From Neofusicoccum parvum (taxonomy: Eukaryota > Ascomycota > Dothideomycetes > Botryosphaeriales > Botryosphaeriaceae): a stretch of DNA of 64,000 bases. The stretch spans positions 682,001-746,000 of the forward strand of contig CP087211.1 of the NCBI GenBank assembly GCA_020912385.1. The letters are read 5' to 3'. The notes beneath the pieces are model-generated. The model worked only from the letters and a program-made list of their open reading frames with translations. It was not told the origin of the DNA and made no database searches. Shown piece by piece: positions 33,992 to 44,354 of this stretch. How positions within the stretch are numbered: the stretch's first letter is position 1; each line of letters opens with the position of its first letter. The position numbers and the translations under genes were made by a program.

Positions 33992-35242
33992 CTACGAAAC
34001 ATCATACCGCTTTGAATTTCTAGCCCAGGTCAGGTGAGTCTCAATGAATGAAATGATCGAAGTAGCGGCAAGCGTGTAAGTATCCGATCCGTCTTGCCCA
34101 GCATTCCGCCTATACATAAACAAGGCTTTGGAAACGAGCGCGTTGTGCTGAGCAGCAAGTTCTGCGAGGTCCTCAGGGGTTGGTATAGTTGAACTTCCTC
34201 TCGATTGTCTCATGACCATGAACGCGTTCATGGACACATCTTCTTTGAGATCCTTCTCGAGTCCTACCAAGTCGTTCTGCAAAAACACGATTGAGACGAC
34301 GAGCTCCTTGAGGCTGACTAGAAACCTGTTCGCTTTGGCCGAGGAGTCGTGGGCGAGCTGCAGTGCTGCCAGAGTGAGGAACGGCATCGCGCCGATGGAA
34401 CGGTGGCGAATGCGTGAGTATTCTTGCAGGCTGGTGCACGGGCTGCTGCGGTATCGAAGTTCATCCATTTGACCTTCAAGACATGCTTTGATGTCTCTAA
34501 GCATGGCTATTGCTGAGCCGTGGCCAAGCAGCTGCGAGATCCGCATGCGAAGACTCCTTATGACATGACAGACTTTGACCACTGGCTTATTGGTTTCTGC
34601 GGCCCAGTAAGTGCTATTCACTAAAGCAAATGATGAGGTTGCCGTACCTTCTGATACTGTTACGTGAGTTCCACTCAGGATCCGGATTGAATCTGTCAAT
34701 GCTTGTCTGGCATCGTCGAGATCCATATTCTCCAACAGATCATCAACAAGAAGTAGTGTTGCAAACCAGGCTGCCATTGCTAGAATAGCGTCTGGGTTGG
34801 ACACTAGTGGAAATGCGCTTTCGACAATCTTAAGTTCCTTGACGCTCGTCTTCAGGAGAGAGCCGTGACCGCCATCTTTCCATGGCTCCATGTATATCCT
34901 CCAGGCGAGGTGGTTATCGAGGTGCTCTTGTTGGGTGGAAGGTTTTGGTTTGGCCGTGATCTGACCAACGAGCGGAACTTGAAGCTAGTCGGTGTTAATA
35001 TAGTCCACGAGCGGGGAGATGTAGGACCACTCACGCTCACTGCCTCTGAGGTAAAGTTATATCGAATGCTCTCCACTTTCAACGGAATATCAGGAATACG
35101 CTGTGAATTTCAGTTCAATGTTCAGTATGAAATATTGTAGTGTGAAGCCGGTGATGACTTGAGAGTATACCTGTGGAAGTCCATGATTCCTTCGCAGTCG
35201 GTCCTTCAAAAATGAGTTCCACCGCCTGACGTGAGACAGCAT
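33992..35242 (-). CDS. Class I terpene synthase (sesquiterpene-type cyclase)
   Basis: Mg2+-dependent cyclase of prenyl diphosphates; its length suits a sesquiterpene synthase. Three exons, 35242-35171, 35100-35041 and 34984-33992, give 374 residues. The ATG at 35242 is the only start that splices in phase. Motifs: the Asp-rich metal motif as VDDLLE (residues 124-129); the diphosphate-sensor Arg region RIRHRSIGAMPF about 42 residues before the second metal motif; NDLVGLEKD (from residue 281) at the NSE/DTE position; and the C-terminal Arg-Tyr pair in WARNSKRY. The NSE motif is unusual: Gly replaces Ser and Asp replaces the last Glu. A 51 bp, frame-neutral intron (34647-34597, GTACGG...GCAG) may also be removed, giving 357 residues. 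It is the likely core enzyme of the 15.6-35.2 kb cluster; the product is unknown. Confidence 0.88.
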
Positions 35243-37320
35243 TCTGATCAAAACTCGTAAGAGAGAAGTAAATGAGGGTAGCTTTGATCCTCGTACCCAA
35301 ATTGATGGTGTGGAGATGGATTGACAAGGTGATGTAGTTGGACCGCATTGGAGACTTTGGCATCGTGTCTCTTATCTGTAATGTGTCATCCGACAACAGT
35401 AGTCATGCTTTTCTCTATCTGTGCTCGGCACTTCTGGTACTTGTTTCGTTTCTATTTGGGTGCATAGGTAACCTTTCATGGTGCTCGTAGGCGAGCAGTG
35501 CGTAACCTCGACTTCGGTACCGAGCGGAAGCTGATGCTGGAAATGTTCTAGTCCCTGTAGCGTAACTTAAAATACCATATCGTACTGTTCTCTTGCTCGT
35601 CAGAGCTGATGACACTCGTTTAAAGCCAGTTTATATCTCGAAGTTAATATCTCGGAGCTCGGAGCTCGGGGATAATGATCACAATTTCTTGTCTTAGTCA
35701 AGGTGATGCGGTAGGAGATCGTCTTCTAGGTGTCTATAGAGATTCTCTTTTGATTCTTTTGATTCCTTTGATCTAAAGGCAAGTTGAACTGGAAAGGTAT
35801 GACTTGTGCTGAAACTAAGGATCGTAGGCGTCTTTCTCTGTTGCGCTTGATTTAGCCCAATTTCACGATCACTAGCGTCATAGCGGATTCTTACTTTTCA
35901 AACCTTAACTTGATTCTCAGTCATGTACCATTCAGCCACTATGGCCCGTTATGGTTTCTTCGGCGCTGTGAAAACGTAACTACCCCGAGTCCCGGCCGTT
36001 GACAGTACTGCTTCAGAAGCACAGGAATGGAAGCATTAGGTAGAGCTTTCGATCTCTAACTAGTTCACGACTTCTAGTGGAGTATTTACCAGTTCCTCAA
36101 CATAGATCTTGCGGGTGTATAAGGACGAGTGCTGCGACAGTTGGACGAACTCGCGCTGTCTCGTTTGATCCGACCGTGAATAAAATTACGAGTTTTACAG
36201 TTACCGATTGTCTCGCTCTGAAATACCGAAACACGATCGACGAGTATGCTGAGGCCGCTGGATACACGGTGTTCTCGTCTTCCTTTGGACGGATACCTTA
36301 AACCCGAGTAATCGGCATGGCCAGGTGATGGGAATTTGAAAGACCCTTGAGCCGAGACTTGGCAATCCCATTGACCTGGCGACTTCGCGTTTGTGGCCTT
36401 GAATTAGCTATGCGGCTGAGAATCAGGCCAAGATAGAGAGATTTAATTCACCGGAGTTACACAGAGCTATCTATCTCCGGGGCGTTGAGGGAAGCTGTCA
36501 ATTTGGGCATGCGGTCTATTGGCTATGCGAGAGTAGCATAGCAAGGAGGCTCAATTTTACTCGCGGCTACCTAGGTTCTCCACGCTTCATTCCGTCGATA
36601 CAGTAGAGAAGCCACGGAATATTTCCTTGTTTTTCCGTCGGTAGACTTATCGCTACGGTACTCCCGATACTCACGGACACATGCCAGCTCTCGTGCGTGC
36701 TATCTTCGGCTTCTCCGGATATTAAGAAAAAAACATCGAAAGTTTTGCGAAACCCTTCTCTTCTTCTTCCAACTTTTAAGCTCCACTTCTAAGTTTGGCA
36801 CTGGGAAGTTTGCTGACTCGCAACTCCCTCAGCGAACGAATAAAGCCCAAAGGACCGACAAAGGGTTTGAAACGGAGAAGCTGTCGCAATTATACTTCGT
36901 CCGCGACGTCAACGCCTGCCAAAACGTGAACTTAAAAGCTTATCAGCCTTCTAAATGCCAGGTTCCCCACCATTGACTCTGTATTTATAGCAATCCACGG
37001 TAGCTACCGATTGGAGAGGCAACGGCTGGTCCCGAGCTCGTCTGAAGGCCGCCACCAGAATGGAAAAGCACCAGCCCCGGCAGGGCAGAGACAAAAGCTT
37101 CGGGGCTGACGAGAATGGGAGCTCTACATCATATACCAAGATAGCGCAACCGTGATGGAGAGCTTAATGCTGACGACTTCCTCCTTGCTTTGCCGACCTC
37201 GCCCGTCTTTGTCTCTTCTTGTCGCCGACCACTCGTCGCAAGAAAACTCCCAGCCCACAGTTGTGTCATTGTCGCCAAAGTCGAAGCAGCGGGCCTCTGT
37301 CGCCTTTCGAACACTCAAAC
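35243..37320. other. Gene-free interval upstream of the terpene synthase
   Basis: 2.08 kb between divergent genes, AT-leaning, without a supportable gene. It contains the terpene synthase promoter at its left end and the membrane-protein promoter at its right end. A small direct repeat (ATCTCGGAGCTCGGAGCTCG) lies near 35650. Nothing else recognised. Confidence 0.45.
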
Positions 37321-38290
37321 ATGGACGACCCAGCAGCCAGGCCACCAAATATCATTCCCGTGATCCCCACGGACAACCCCGAGCTCACCGGCCCTTATGG
37401 CATGAGTAAGCTCTACAACCAGAGCCTTGACAACCTCGCCTACGGCGTCTTCCAGCACGGCATCGTCTTCGGGCTCGCCTTCGCCTTCCGCTGGTTCCAG
37501 CCGCGCAAAGTGCTCGACCTGTACTACCTCGCGCTGCTCTTCTCCTTCTCGGGCGTCGCGGCCCCGATTCTCTTCCTGTGGGATCGCAACCCCATCACGA
37601 CGATCAAGCTGAACTTCTTCCTCGAGCACGAGGCCATCGAGTACATCATCGCGCTGAAGGTGGTCTTCGCACCGCAGCTCGTGCAGAAGCACCCGGGGCG
37701 CACGCTCATGGCGTCGTGGCTGGCGCTGTTCCTGGCCACGGTCGCGGTCGCGCTGACGAACCACTACCACCACGGCGCCGACGTCGTCATCTGGGCCGCC
37801 TTCTGCTCCGACGCCGCGCTGGCGGCCGCCGGCGCGAAGCTCGTCTGGAACTGGCTCGCCGACGGCGGCGAGGTCGTGGACCACTGGTCGAAGGCGGATC
37901 AGCTGCGTGTGCGGCTGCTGCGCGTCGAGGCGATGCTGGGCCTCGCGCTGGCCATGCACGGTAAGTAAGTGGCCATCCGCGGCTTGCGGCGTCTGCTAAC
38001 TCGGTGATGCTCCCGCAGGCGTTTCGACTATGCCCGTGCCCGTCGTCTACACGCTCGTCATCTACAACAACCTGAGCCCGGACTGGTACTCGTACAGCTG
38101 GTTCGTGGTGTTCGGGGCCGTGATGCCGGCGCTGGCGCTGCTGGTGCCGGCGCTCATGGTGTTCTTCGGGCGCGTGCAGTGCTGCTGCGGGAGGCTGAGG
38201 GGCGCGTTTCCGGAGGTCGAGTGGGCGTATCGGCTCGAGCCGAAGCCTTCGCACAACGCGATGACGGAGGTCGCGGTGAAGGTCGTTTGA
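37321..38290 (+). CDS. Polytopic membrane protein of unknown function
   Basis: 303 residues from two exons, 37321-37960 and 38019-38290; the 58 bp intron has GTAAGT and GCTAAC. The splice restores a continuous chain (ALAMHGVSTMPVPVVYTLVI). I count about seven hydrophobic segments: near residues 45-60, 67-83, 100-117, 137-152, 158-175, 210-235 and 250-275. The N-terminal 40 residues are Pro-rich and the C-terminus is charged after a Cys cluster (VQCCCGRL). Short motifs such as NHYHHGAD and a Cys triplet are visible, but I do not recognise the family. The 5' gene body is strongly GC-rich, unlike the flanking sequence. It could be a transporter or an uncharacterised fungal membrane protein; I assign no function. 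Confidence 0.85.
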
Positions 38291-39990
38291 GGGGGTCGGT
38301 GTTGTTGCGGTCAGGCGTTGGTGGATGCCAGGTCTCGGTCAGGCGTTGGTGGATGCCAGGTTTCGGTCAAGCGGGTTGCGCTTTCGGTCAGGAGTAGCGC
38401 AGAGGCAGAGGGCTGCCGGGCATCTGTAAAAAATCATTTTTTGTTACCATCGATTTGCCAGAGCCCCCTGAGGCTAACCGTATCCAAAGACTTGGGTAGA
38501 AGCCCAAGCTGAGCGGGAAGCAGCAGTAGTAGTGCAAAGTAAAAAGCAAGCCGATAGCGCGACACTTGGCGAAGAAGTCTGGCCCGCGGCATCGTCAACG
38601 AGGGTGTGCCTGGCGCGGATGTCAACATGGCCACCAAGATCAGCAGCTCGTTGGCTGTATCGGGTAATCAGAAGTACCGGTACCAGAAGGGCGGGAGAAA
38701 GCTGGTCACAAAGAGAAACCCCGCAGGCGGCTGAAAGCACAAGCTTCCCTTCCCTGCTCGGCTTCCTCGTGTGCCGAGATCCAAGACTTTCTTTAGCTCG
38801 ACCATTGAAAAATGAAATCGTCATCCTACTTGCACTGAGGCTGGTATATGGGTACATACTACGCTGACTTTCTTAGAAAACACAGTCATGAAGTTCACAG
38901 AGCGTGATTGCCAGGTAACAACAGTGTTCCCACCGCCAAAGCCTGGACCGTTCGCGGCCGGGAAAGCTGAAAATCTAGGCTGACGGGACAGTACAAAGCG
39001 CCAAGTATTTTAGCTCAGATCTAAGGTTAGCCGCCTCTCCAGCCGCAAAGCTCAAGGAAAGAGATCTTACCCGCATTTTTAGTCCCTCAGACTGCCTCCT
39101 CCATTGGCTAACGTTTTCCTCAGCCGATGCATGTATTGGAATCTCTAGCTGCCTACTCCATGCATGTAACCATGTTGCGTGGTCGTGCTATTCCGGCGAC
39201 CTGGTCACTTGGAATGAGGTACTGAGTCGCGTATTTGGAATGCATGAGATCCAGGATGTGTTTATGCTGCTTCAATGGGCAATGCCATTGCCGAAATACT
39301 ATTCCGTAAACCGTTTAGAAGTAAGAGGCGAATAACCAAGAACTGATCCCATTCACAATAACGTGCAGCAAGCAGCAAGAGTATACGGAAGAAAAGATCT
39401 ATCGTTACGTGGGATCCTCAATCTGGTTGCAAAATAAATAGCCTGACTTCTTGCGCAGGGGCCTCTCTGATTGAACGGCAGGACAGCTGGATTCGTCCTG
39501 GATATCCCTCATATTCACGTGTGGACACATTATGGTCACGTAGGCTGGTGGTCCGCGCAATGACGTAATAATTCTCTAACTATGGTTCACAATTTTGGTT
39601 CAGGTCCGTTGATGAGTCGGAGGGTGTATCAGTTCGTCGTAGACTTGCTCAAAGTCGGTCTCATGGCAGTAAATTTCATCGGTGGTAACGCCAGCCCGCC
39701 CAAAACCCCGTGTCAAGCTCAAGGAGATTCTATTTTAATATCGACAAGAAAAAGACGCGTGATGAGAATCCCCCTGACAAATAGTCCACAGGTCATAATC
39801 GATCCGGGGCTCGGTGGTGAAGAGAATTCATGTTGCGAAGCATTGACAGTGCTCAGTGGGTATGAACAAAGAAGAGTCGGGCGGCGTGCGGTTGGGGATC
39901 CAAAAGTCCGCAACCCCTTTACGAACGAATGTCTATACATGAGCCTTATTCTTGAGAAGCTCTAGTGTTGATATGAGGAGTGCGAAGAGC
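38291..39990. other. Gene-free interval with short tandem repeat at its left end
   Basis: 1.7 kb between the membrane-protein stop and the 3' end of the small secreted protein gene. Apart from the tandem repeat at 38309-38364 I see no gene, RNA or mobile element. Confidence 0.45.
38309..38364. repeat. 28-bp tandem repeat, two copies plus partial copies
   Basis: Two adjacent 28-base units starting GGTCAGGCGTTGGTGGATGC differ at one position near the end (TCTC versus TTTC). Degenerate starts (GGTCAAGCGG, GGTCAGGAG) follow at about 38365 and 38386. It lies just after the membrane-protein stop codon, so it is probably in the 3' untranslated region. Confidence 0.85.
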
Positions 39991-40662
39991 TTAGTACTCG
40001 CTACGGTGGTGGTCGCATTCGACGAGGTCACCATTGGCACCGGTGGTGACCTAAGTACGCAATCAGCTTTCGCTCTGGACATAGGGTTTTAAAGGCGCCA
40101 TCTATACGTACCGCGTTGCAGAGCTCAATCTTATCTCCAGCGTAGTCCGCCTCGACGAGCAGGAAGTCGGAGCCCACTGTAGCACCCTCCTGCGTAATCA
40201 TCAGCACTGACACTCCATCAAAGCCGATCGTTGTGAATGAAAGCTTACAGTGTAATCAGGTTCCGTGAGGGGCCACTGGTATACAACTCCAGAGCAACCG
40301 TGGAGGATGTGGTCGTCCGTGGTGTTGAACTCCTTGGGCCAACCGTTGGGGGCACCGTTGGCGGCAGCTCCGTCGGCGGTGGGAATGTATTTGCTGGCAA
40401 ACTTGGCATGCTCCTTAACATGTTTCACTTTCCAACGCTCTGTAGTGGATTTGTCAGCAAGGGTTGTGTCGGGGAAGATCTGCGCGGTGTAAGGAGGGCT
40501 GTAGGGAGGTCGCTTACTTTCGCAGACGAACTCATCGTTCAACATGCCTAAGGGGTAGGCAGTAACGACGGAAGCGGCCCCGACGTCACCGTCGCCGATA
40601 GTAGCAACAACAGAACCGAACGCGCAGAAAGCAGCGACAACAGAAGAGGTAGTGAACTTCAT
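39991..40662 (-). CDS. Small secreted four-Cys protein
   Basis: 183 residues from three exons, 40662-40249, 40189-40112 and 40050-39991, each a whole number of codons; introns are 59 and 61 bp. The N-terminus is a clear signal peptide (about residues 1-20, KFTTSSVVAAFCAFGSVVA). The mature part has four Cys (EFVCE, LHGCSG, IELCNA, LVECDH), enough for two disulfides, and no transmembrane segment. The last exon adds VTTGANGDLVECDHHRSEY before the stop. A sequon-like NTTDD near residue 114 could be glycosylated. Small size, signal peptide and paired Cys fit an extracellular or effector-like protein, but I do not recognise a family. It stands alone between two gene-free stretches. Confidence 0.82.
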
Positions 40663-43600
40663 TTTGAAGCGAGTGTGGCGAGAGGTGGCGTGAAAATGGG
40701 ATGTCGATGGAAGGGAGAGGAAGATTCGTGATCAGCTGGTTGATCGAAGGCGTAACTTCGAGGACATATAAGCGATGCTAGGAGTGAGGCAACCCAAATA
40801 GGGAGATCGGATGTGGCAGTGGTGTGGTGGCACGGGCTTCCTGGAGCGTTGGGGGGCGCTGTCTTCCAGAACGTCTGTGTCAGAGAGCGAGCTTGGTGTC
40901 TCGTGCCCATGTCCATCGAAGAGTCGAGGTCGCAGATACGAATTCTCAGCGCTTAGGCGTCCTGGATGGCGCAGCAGTCAGCAGGCTCATTCTTGTCGTT
41001 GGCGGTGTAAATTTCGACCGTGCAATCTTGACGTGTGACGCAGTGGTCTCTGCCCGGCAACGGAGCGCATTGATTGCATTTTAGCAGTGGACATAGCCAT
41101 GACGTCCTTAAGATCTGTGGTAGGCCATCATCGAGTCTTAGCCTCCGAAAGCATGCATAGAGTCTACGATCGTTGGAATGCCAGTGATGTTCCCGGAAAA
41201 TCAGGCCTCGAAACCGTCCATCCCACAAAATCTTGAACGGCAGTTACCCACACGTCTCCCTTCCGAAGACAACGAGAAGCTCTCTAAGCCCCTGGGCATC
41301 AGGGATTACGTGGTTAGCACGAGTTTGGAGAGGGATTGACCTGCGTCATTTTACTGTGGGGGATTTCTTGGAGTGGCCGAAGGAACTGGGGGAATACTTG
41401 CGGCCAAGGCGGCGAGCTGTTACTAGTACTTGGCATGAGACTCGGGTAAGGCTGAGGAGTCTGGTGTACCGTTGTTTTCCAAGAGAAAGTGGCGTGACGG
41501 ATTCTTGGAGCTGCGCAAGCAGATAGGCTTAGACGTCCGAGCACTGCCGATCTCACAGGGCTTAGTTCTAAGCAAAATAGGTGAGTAGTAATTCCACAGC
41601 GCACAAAGAGAATCCCATCTCTACGGGTTAGGATGAATGTCGTAATTGCCTGGGCCTTGCGGATGCATGAAGTCTCGAGCGGTCCGAATTTCGGACGCAG
41701 CCAGCCCGCCGACCCGCGGGGATCCGGGATTCTGTTCAGCCGAAAGACGTTGATGATGATCATCTTGAAACACTTTACTTTAGGAGTCAATCAACCGCGC
41801 GACGTATAAGCGCGCCAATCGACAGCCAGGCAGTCGTGATTCTGTCGTACTCGCTTGAGCGCTCTGACGAACTTAGTGGCTGAAGTCGGCCCGTGACCGA
41901 GACGGAGCGAATAAGCTGCAGACACCGCTGACTAGCAGTCGTCTTGGCTGCGCTTGATGCTCTGCCCCATGTGTTCTGCGGAGATCAGGCCGGCATGCCT
42001 CCCACGGCAACGAAGCACACGACCACTTGCTGCTTTGATTCAAGTCACGGCGCGAGGCGTCCTGATAAGTCAGCAACGAGTAATGGAGAGAGGCGTGCGG
42101 GGCCAAGAATCTATAGCCATCGTCAGAAGAGATTATTAGCGCCAGGCAAATGATTCCGGCCACCGCCCGCGCTCGCTTATTCGAGGGCCAGTTTTAATGG
42201 CACATCCAGGCTTCGCGTAATCCCTTCCCCTTAAACCTTCCTATGCACCCCTTCTTTGATCCGCCCACCAACAGGAGCGAACTGCCTATCTGGACGATCC
42301 AAAGGGATGGTCGCTGTCCAGTTTGGCAAAGACAGTCGGGTGCATTTAGTGCATTTTATCATGTCTCCACCAAATGCTCTTGGAATTATTGGCGCATTCA
42401 CGCGCGACGTAATTCGCAGACTGCTGCGCCTTGGTAAAAGAGGCGGTGGAAATCTGGGCAATCTAAGCGCTTGGCACTTTGTAGAGGACAACGAAACGCT
42501 CACTTAAGCTGCAGTGATCATCAAGCTTCCACCCGTATCTGGGAACGTCAGAACAACTTTGACTGTTTCACGTCATGTTTTGGAGCAATTGCAGACCCAA
42601 ATACGTGGAACTCAAGGGTTCTAGGCTTTCTAGTGTCTATGGGTGTGCTAGACGCTTGGAAGCCTGAAGAATGAAGCAAAGTATGTGGCTTGTTGGACCA
42701 AAATGCTCTCACTTGGCACGCTTGTTCTAGCGCAAGTGAAAGACTCAGGCTCTCCACTCCCCTTTTCTCTTCGTCGCTCGTTCGATTAATTCTTACTCTG
42801 CCTCCAGCTCGACCTGCCGCTTGTAACGCACACGAATGGTCTGAGATGAAGCGGAATCCACGGAACTCCCGCCATGTCTGCTCTTCACAGCCTCGGAACG
42901 AGACTTACGACGGTCAGCATGACAGCTTCATGGGTTCAAACTAAACTACTCTGAAATCAGGACAGCGAAATCCCCAACGAATGCATTCTTCAATACGCTT
43001 GCCTCTGTCTGAAAATGTGGCCTCCAGACTTCGCTGTACGCATCAACTCTTGCATGTGTGTTCCTTCTATTGTTCTGCTGACCAAGCTTACGGATGTCTC
43101 TACACCCGTTTTATTTAGATTCTATAGTCTGCCATTCCCTGGAAAGTCCCATACCCTGAGCTTCGCTGGGTCGAGCATGCGTGGAAACACGTTACCCGCG
43201 TCAACCATCCCCGTCGTTACCATCATTCCAAACGGATGCCAACGGGCATTTACACCTCACCCGTAAATCGTATTCGGGGAATTCATAAAGATTTCGGAGA
43301 AGCACGATGCCGTGTTGTTGGAATAGGAGAATTCAGCATCCGGTCTCCGGAAGCTGTCTGTCGTATTCGGATCAAGGAACTTTCTTACCTCGCACTCGGC
43401 GATCACTCGTCATCGGTTTGAGAAACGACTCCACGGGCTAACAAAAGGCGCAAGCTATTCATATCGTTCCAGGAATGCTTTGTGGCGGAGCTGCTGAGAG
43501 AATTTTCTCGCATCCATGGGGCACCTCAAATGTCCTACAGGTGCCCAGCGCTCAGGCTTGCTCCGCGTTCCGTTCTCAACTACCGTTGGAAACTCCATGA

Positions 43601-44354
43601 ATCATTGACGTGCTTAGGAAATTAGCCAATCAATGTTTCATGTCGCGCAACTGCTGGTCCTAGAAGATGTGGCCGGGTAGCAGCCGCCTTAGTGTACCAA
43701 AAGGATACTACGACGAGTCTCTCATGACCATCTCAAAACGAACTCCATTCAAGCAAATTAAGCTACTTTAACGCTGTCAAAGATGATCCGTCATCAACTA
43801 AGTTCTGTTTCCCGAATCTTAGCACCTGGATTCGAAAGGCCGTGGAGATTGATGTCGTAAGTTCCTCAGTTCTCATTCCAGGTCCGACCAGTACAATTGC
43901 ATTCTCTTACCTATATCTCTCTCCTGAACTTACCCAGTGCATGGTATCGAGAATAAGGCTTGGTCAAAAGGCACAATGGAATTTGCCTTGTGCGGCGATC
44001 AAGAACCTTATTCAGGCACAGACTAAGCACCGCAACCTATGGTGGTTCAGTATCACGTACTTAAGGTCTCAGGTAGCCTCATGCTCATCACGGACTTTGG
44101 GTAGCACCTAGGAATAAGATCGAATACTACCAGCTGCAAGTGTTTCTGGCAAAGAGGCAAGTGTACTCATTTGGTCACGGTGTTCATGCTCTTCTTTTGA
44201 GCTAAAACGAAGTTTCCCTGCTGAAATTTCCGTCCTTGAGTGAAGATTTACACAGCTTGACGAAATATGCAACTTGGTATCATAGACGAGACAACTCCGT
44301 GGGCACAATTTATGGATAGCGATGTCTGCATAGGTACGCGCATGTGTGAGATGG
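40663..44354. other. 3.7-kb gene-free interval
   Basis: No supportable gene. Open frames are short, unrelated to known domains and on both strands. I saw no inverted termini, transposase motif, tRNA or array. It could be an eroded mobile element or long regulatory DNA; a repeat search of the genome would tell. Confidence 0.45.

Noticed and set aside
35171..35363. ATG at 35363 as start of the terpene synthase
   Set aside because: Its frame reaches the first donor in phase 1 and meets a stop after splicing; the ATG at 35242 joins in phase 0.
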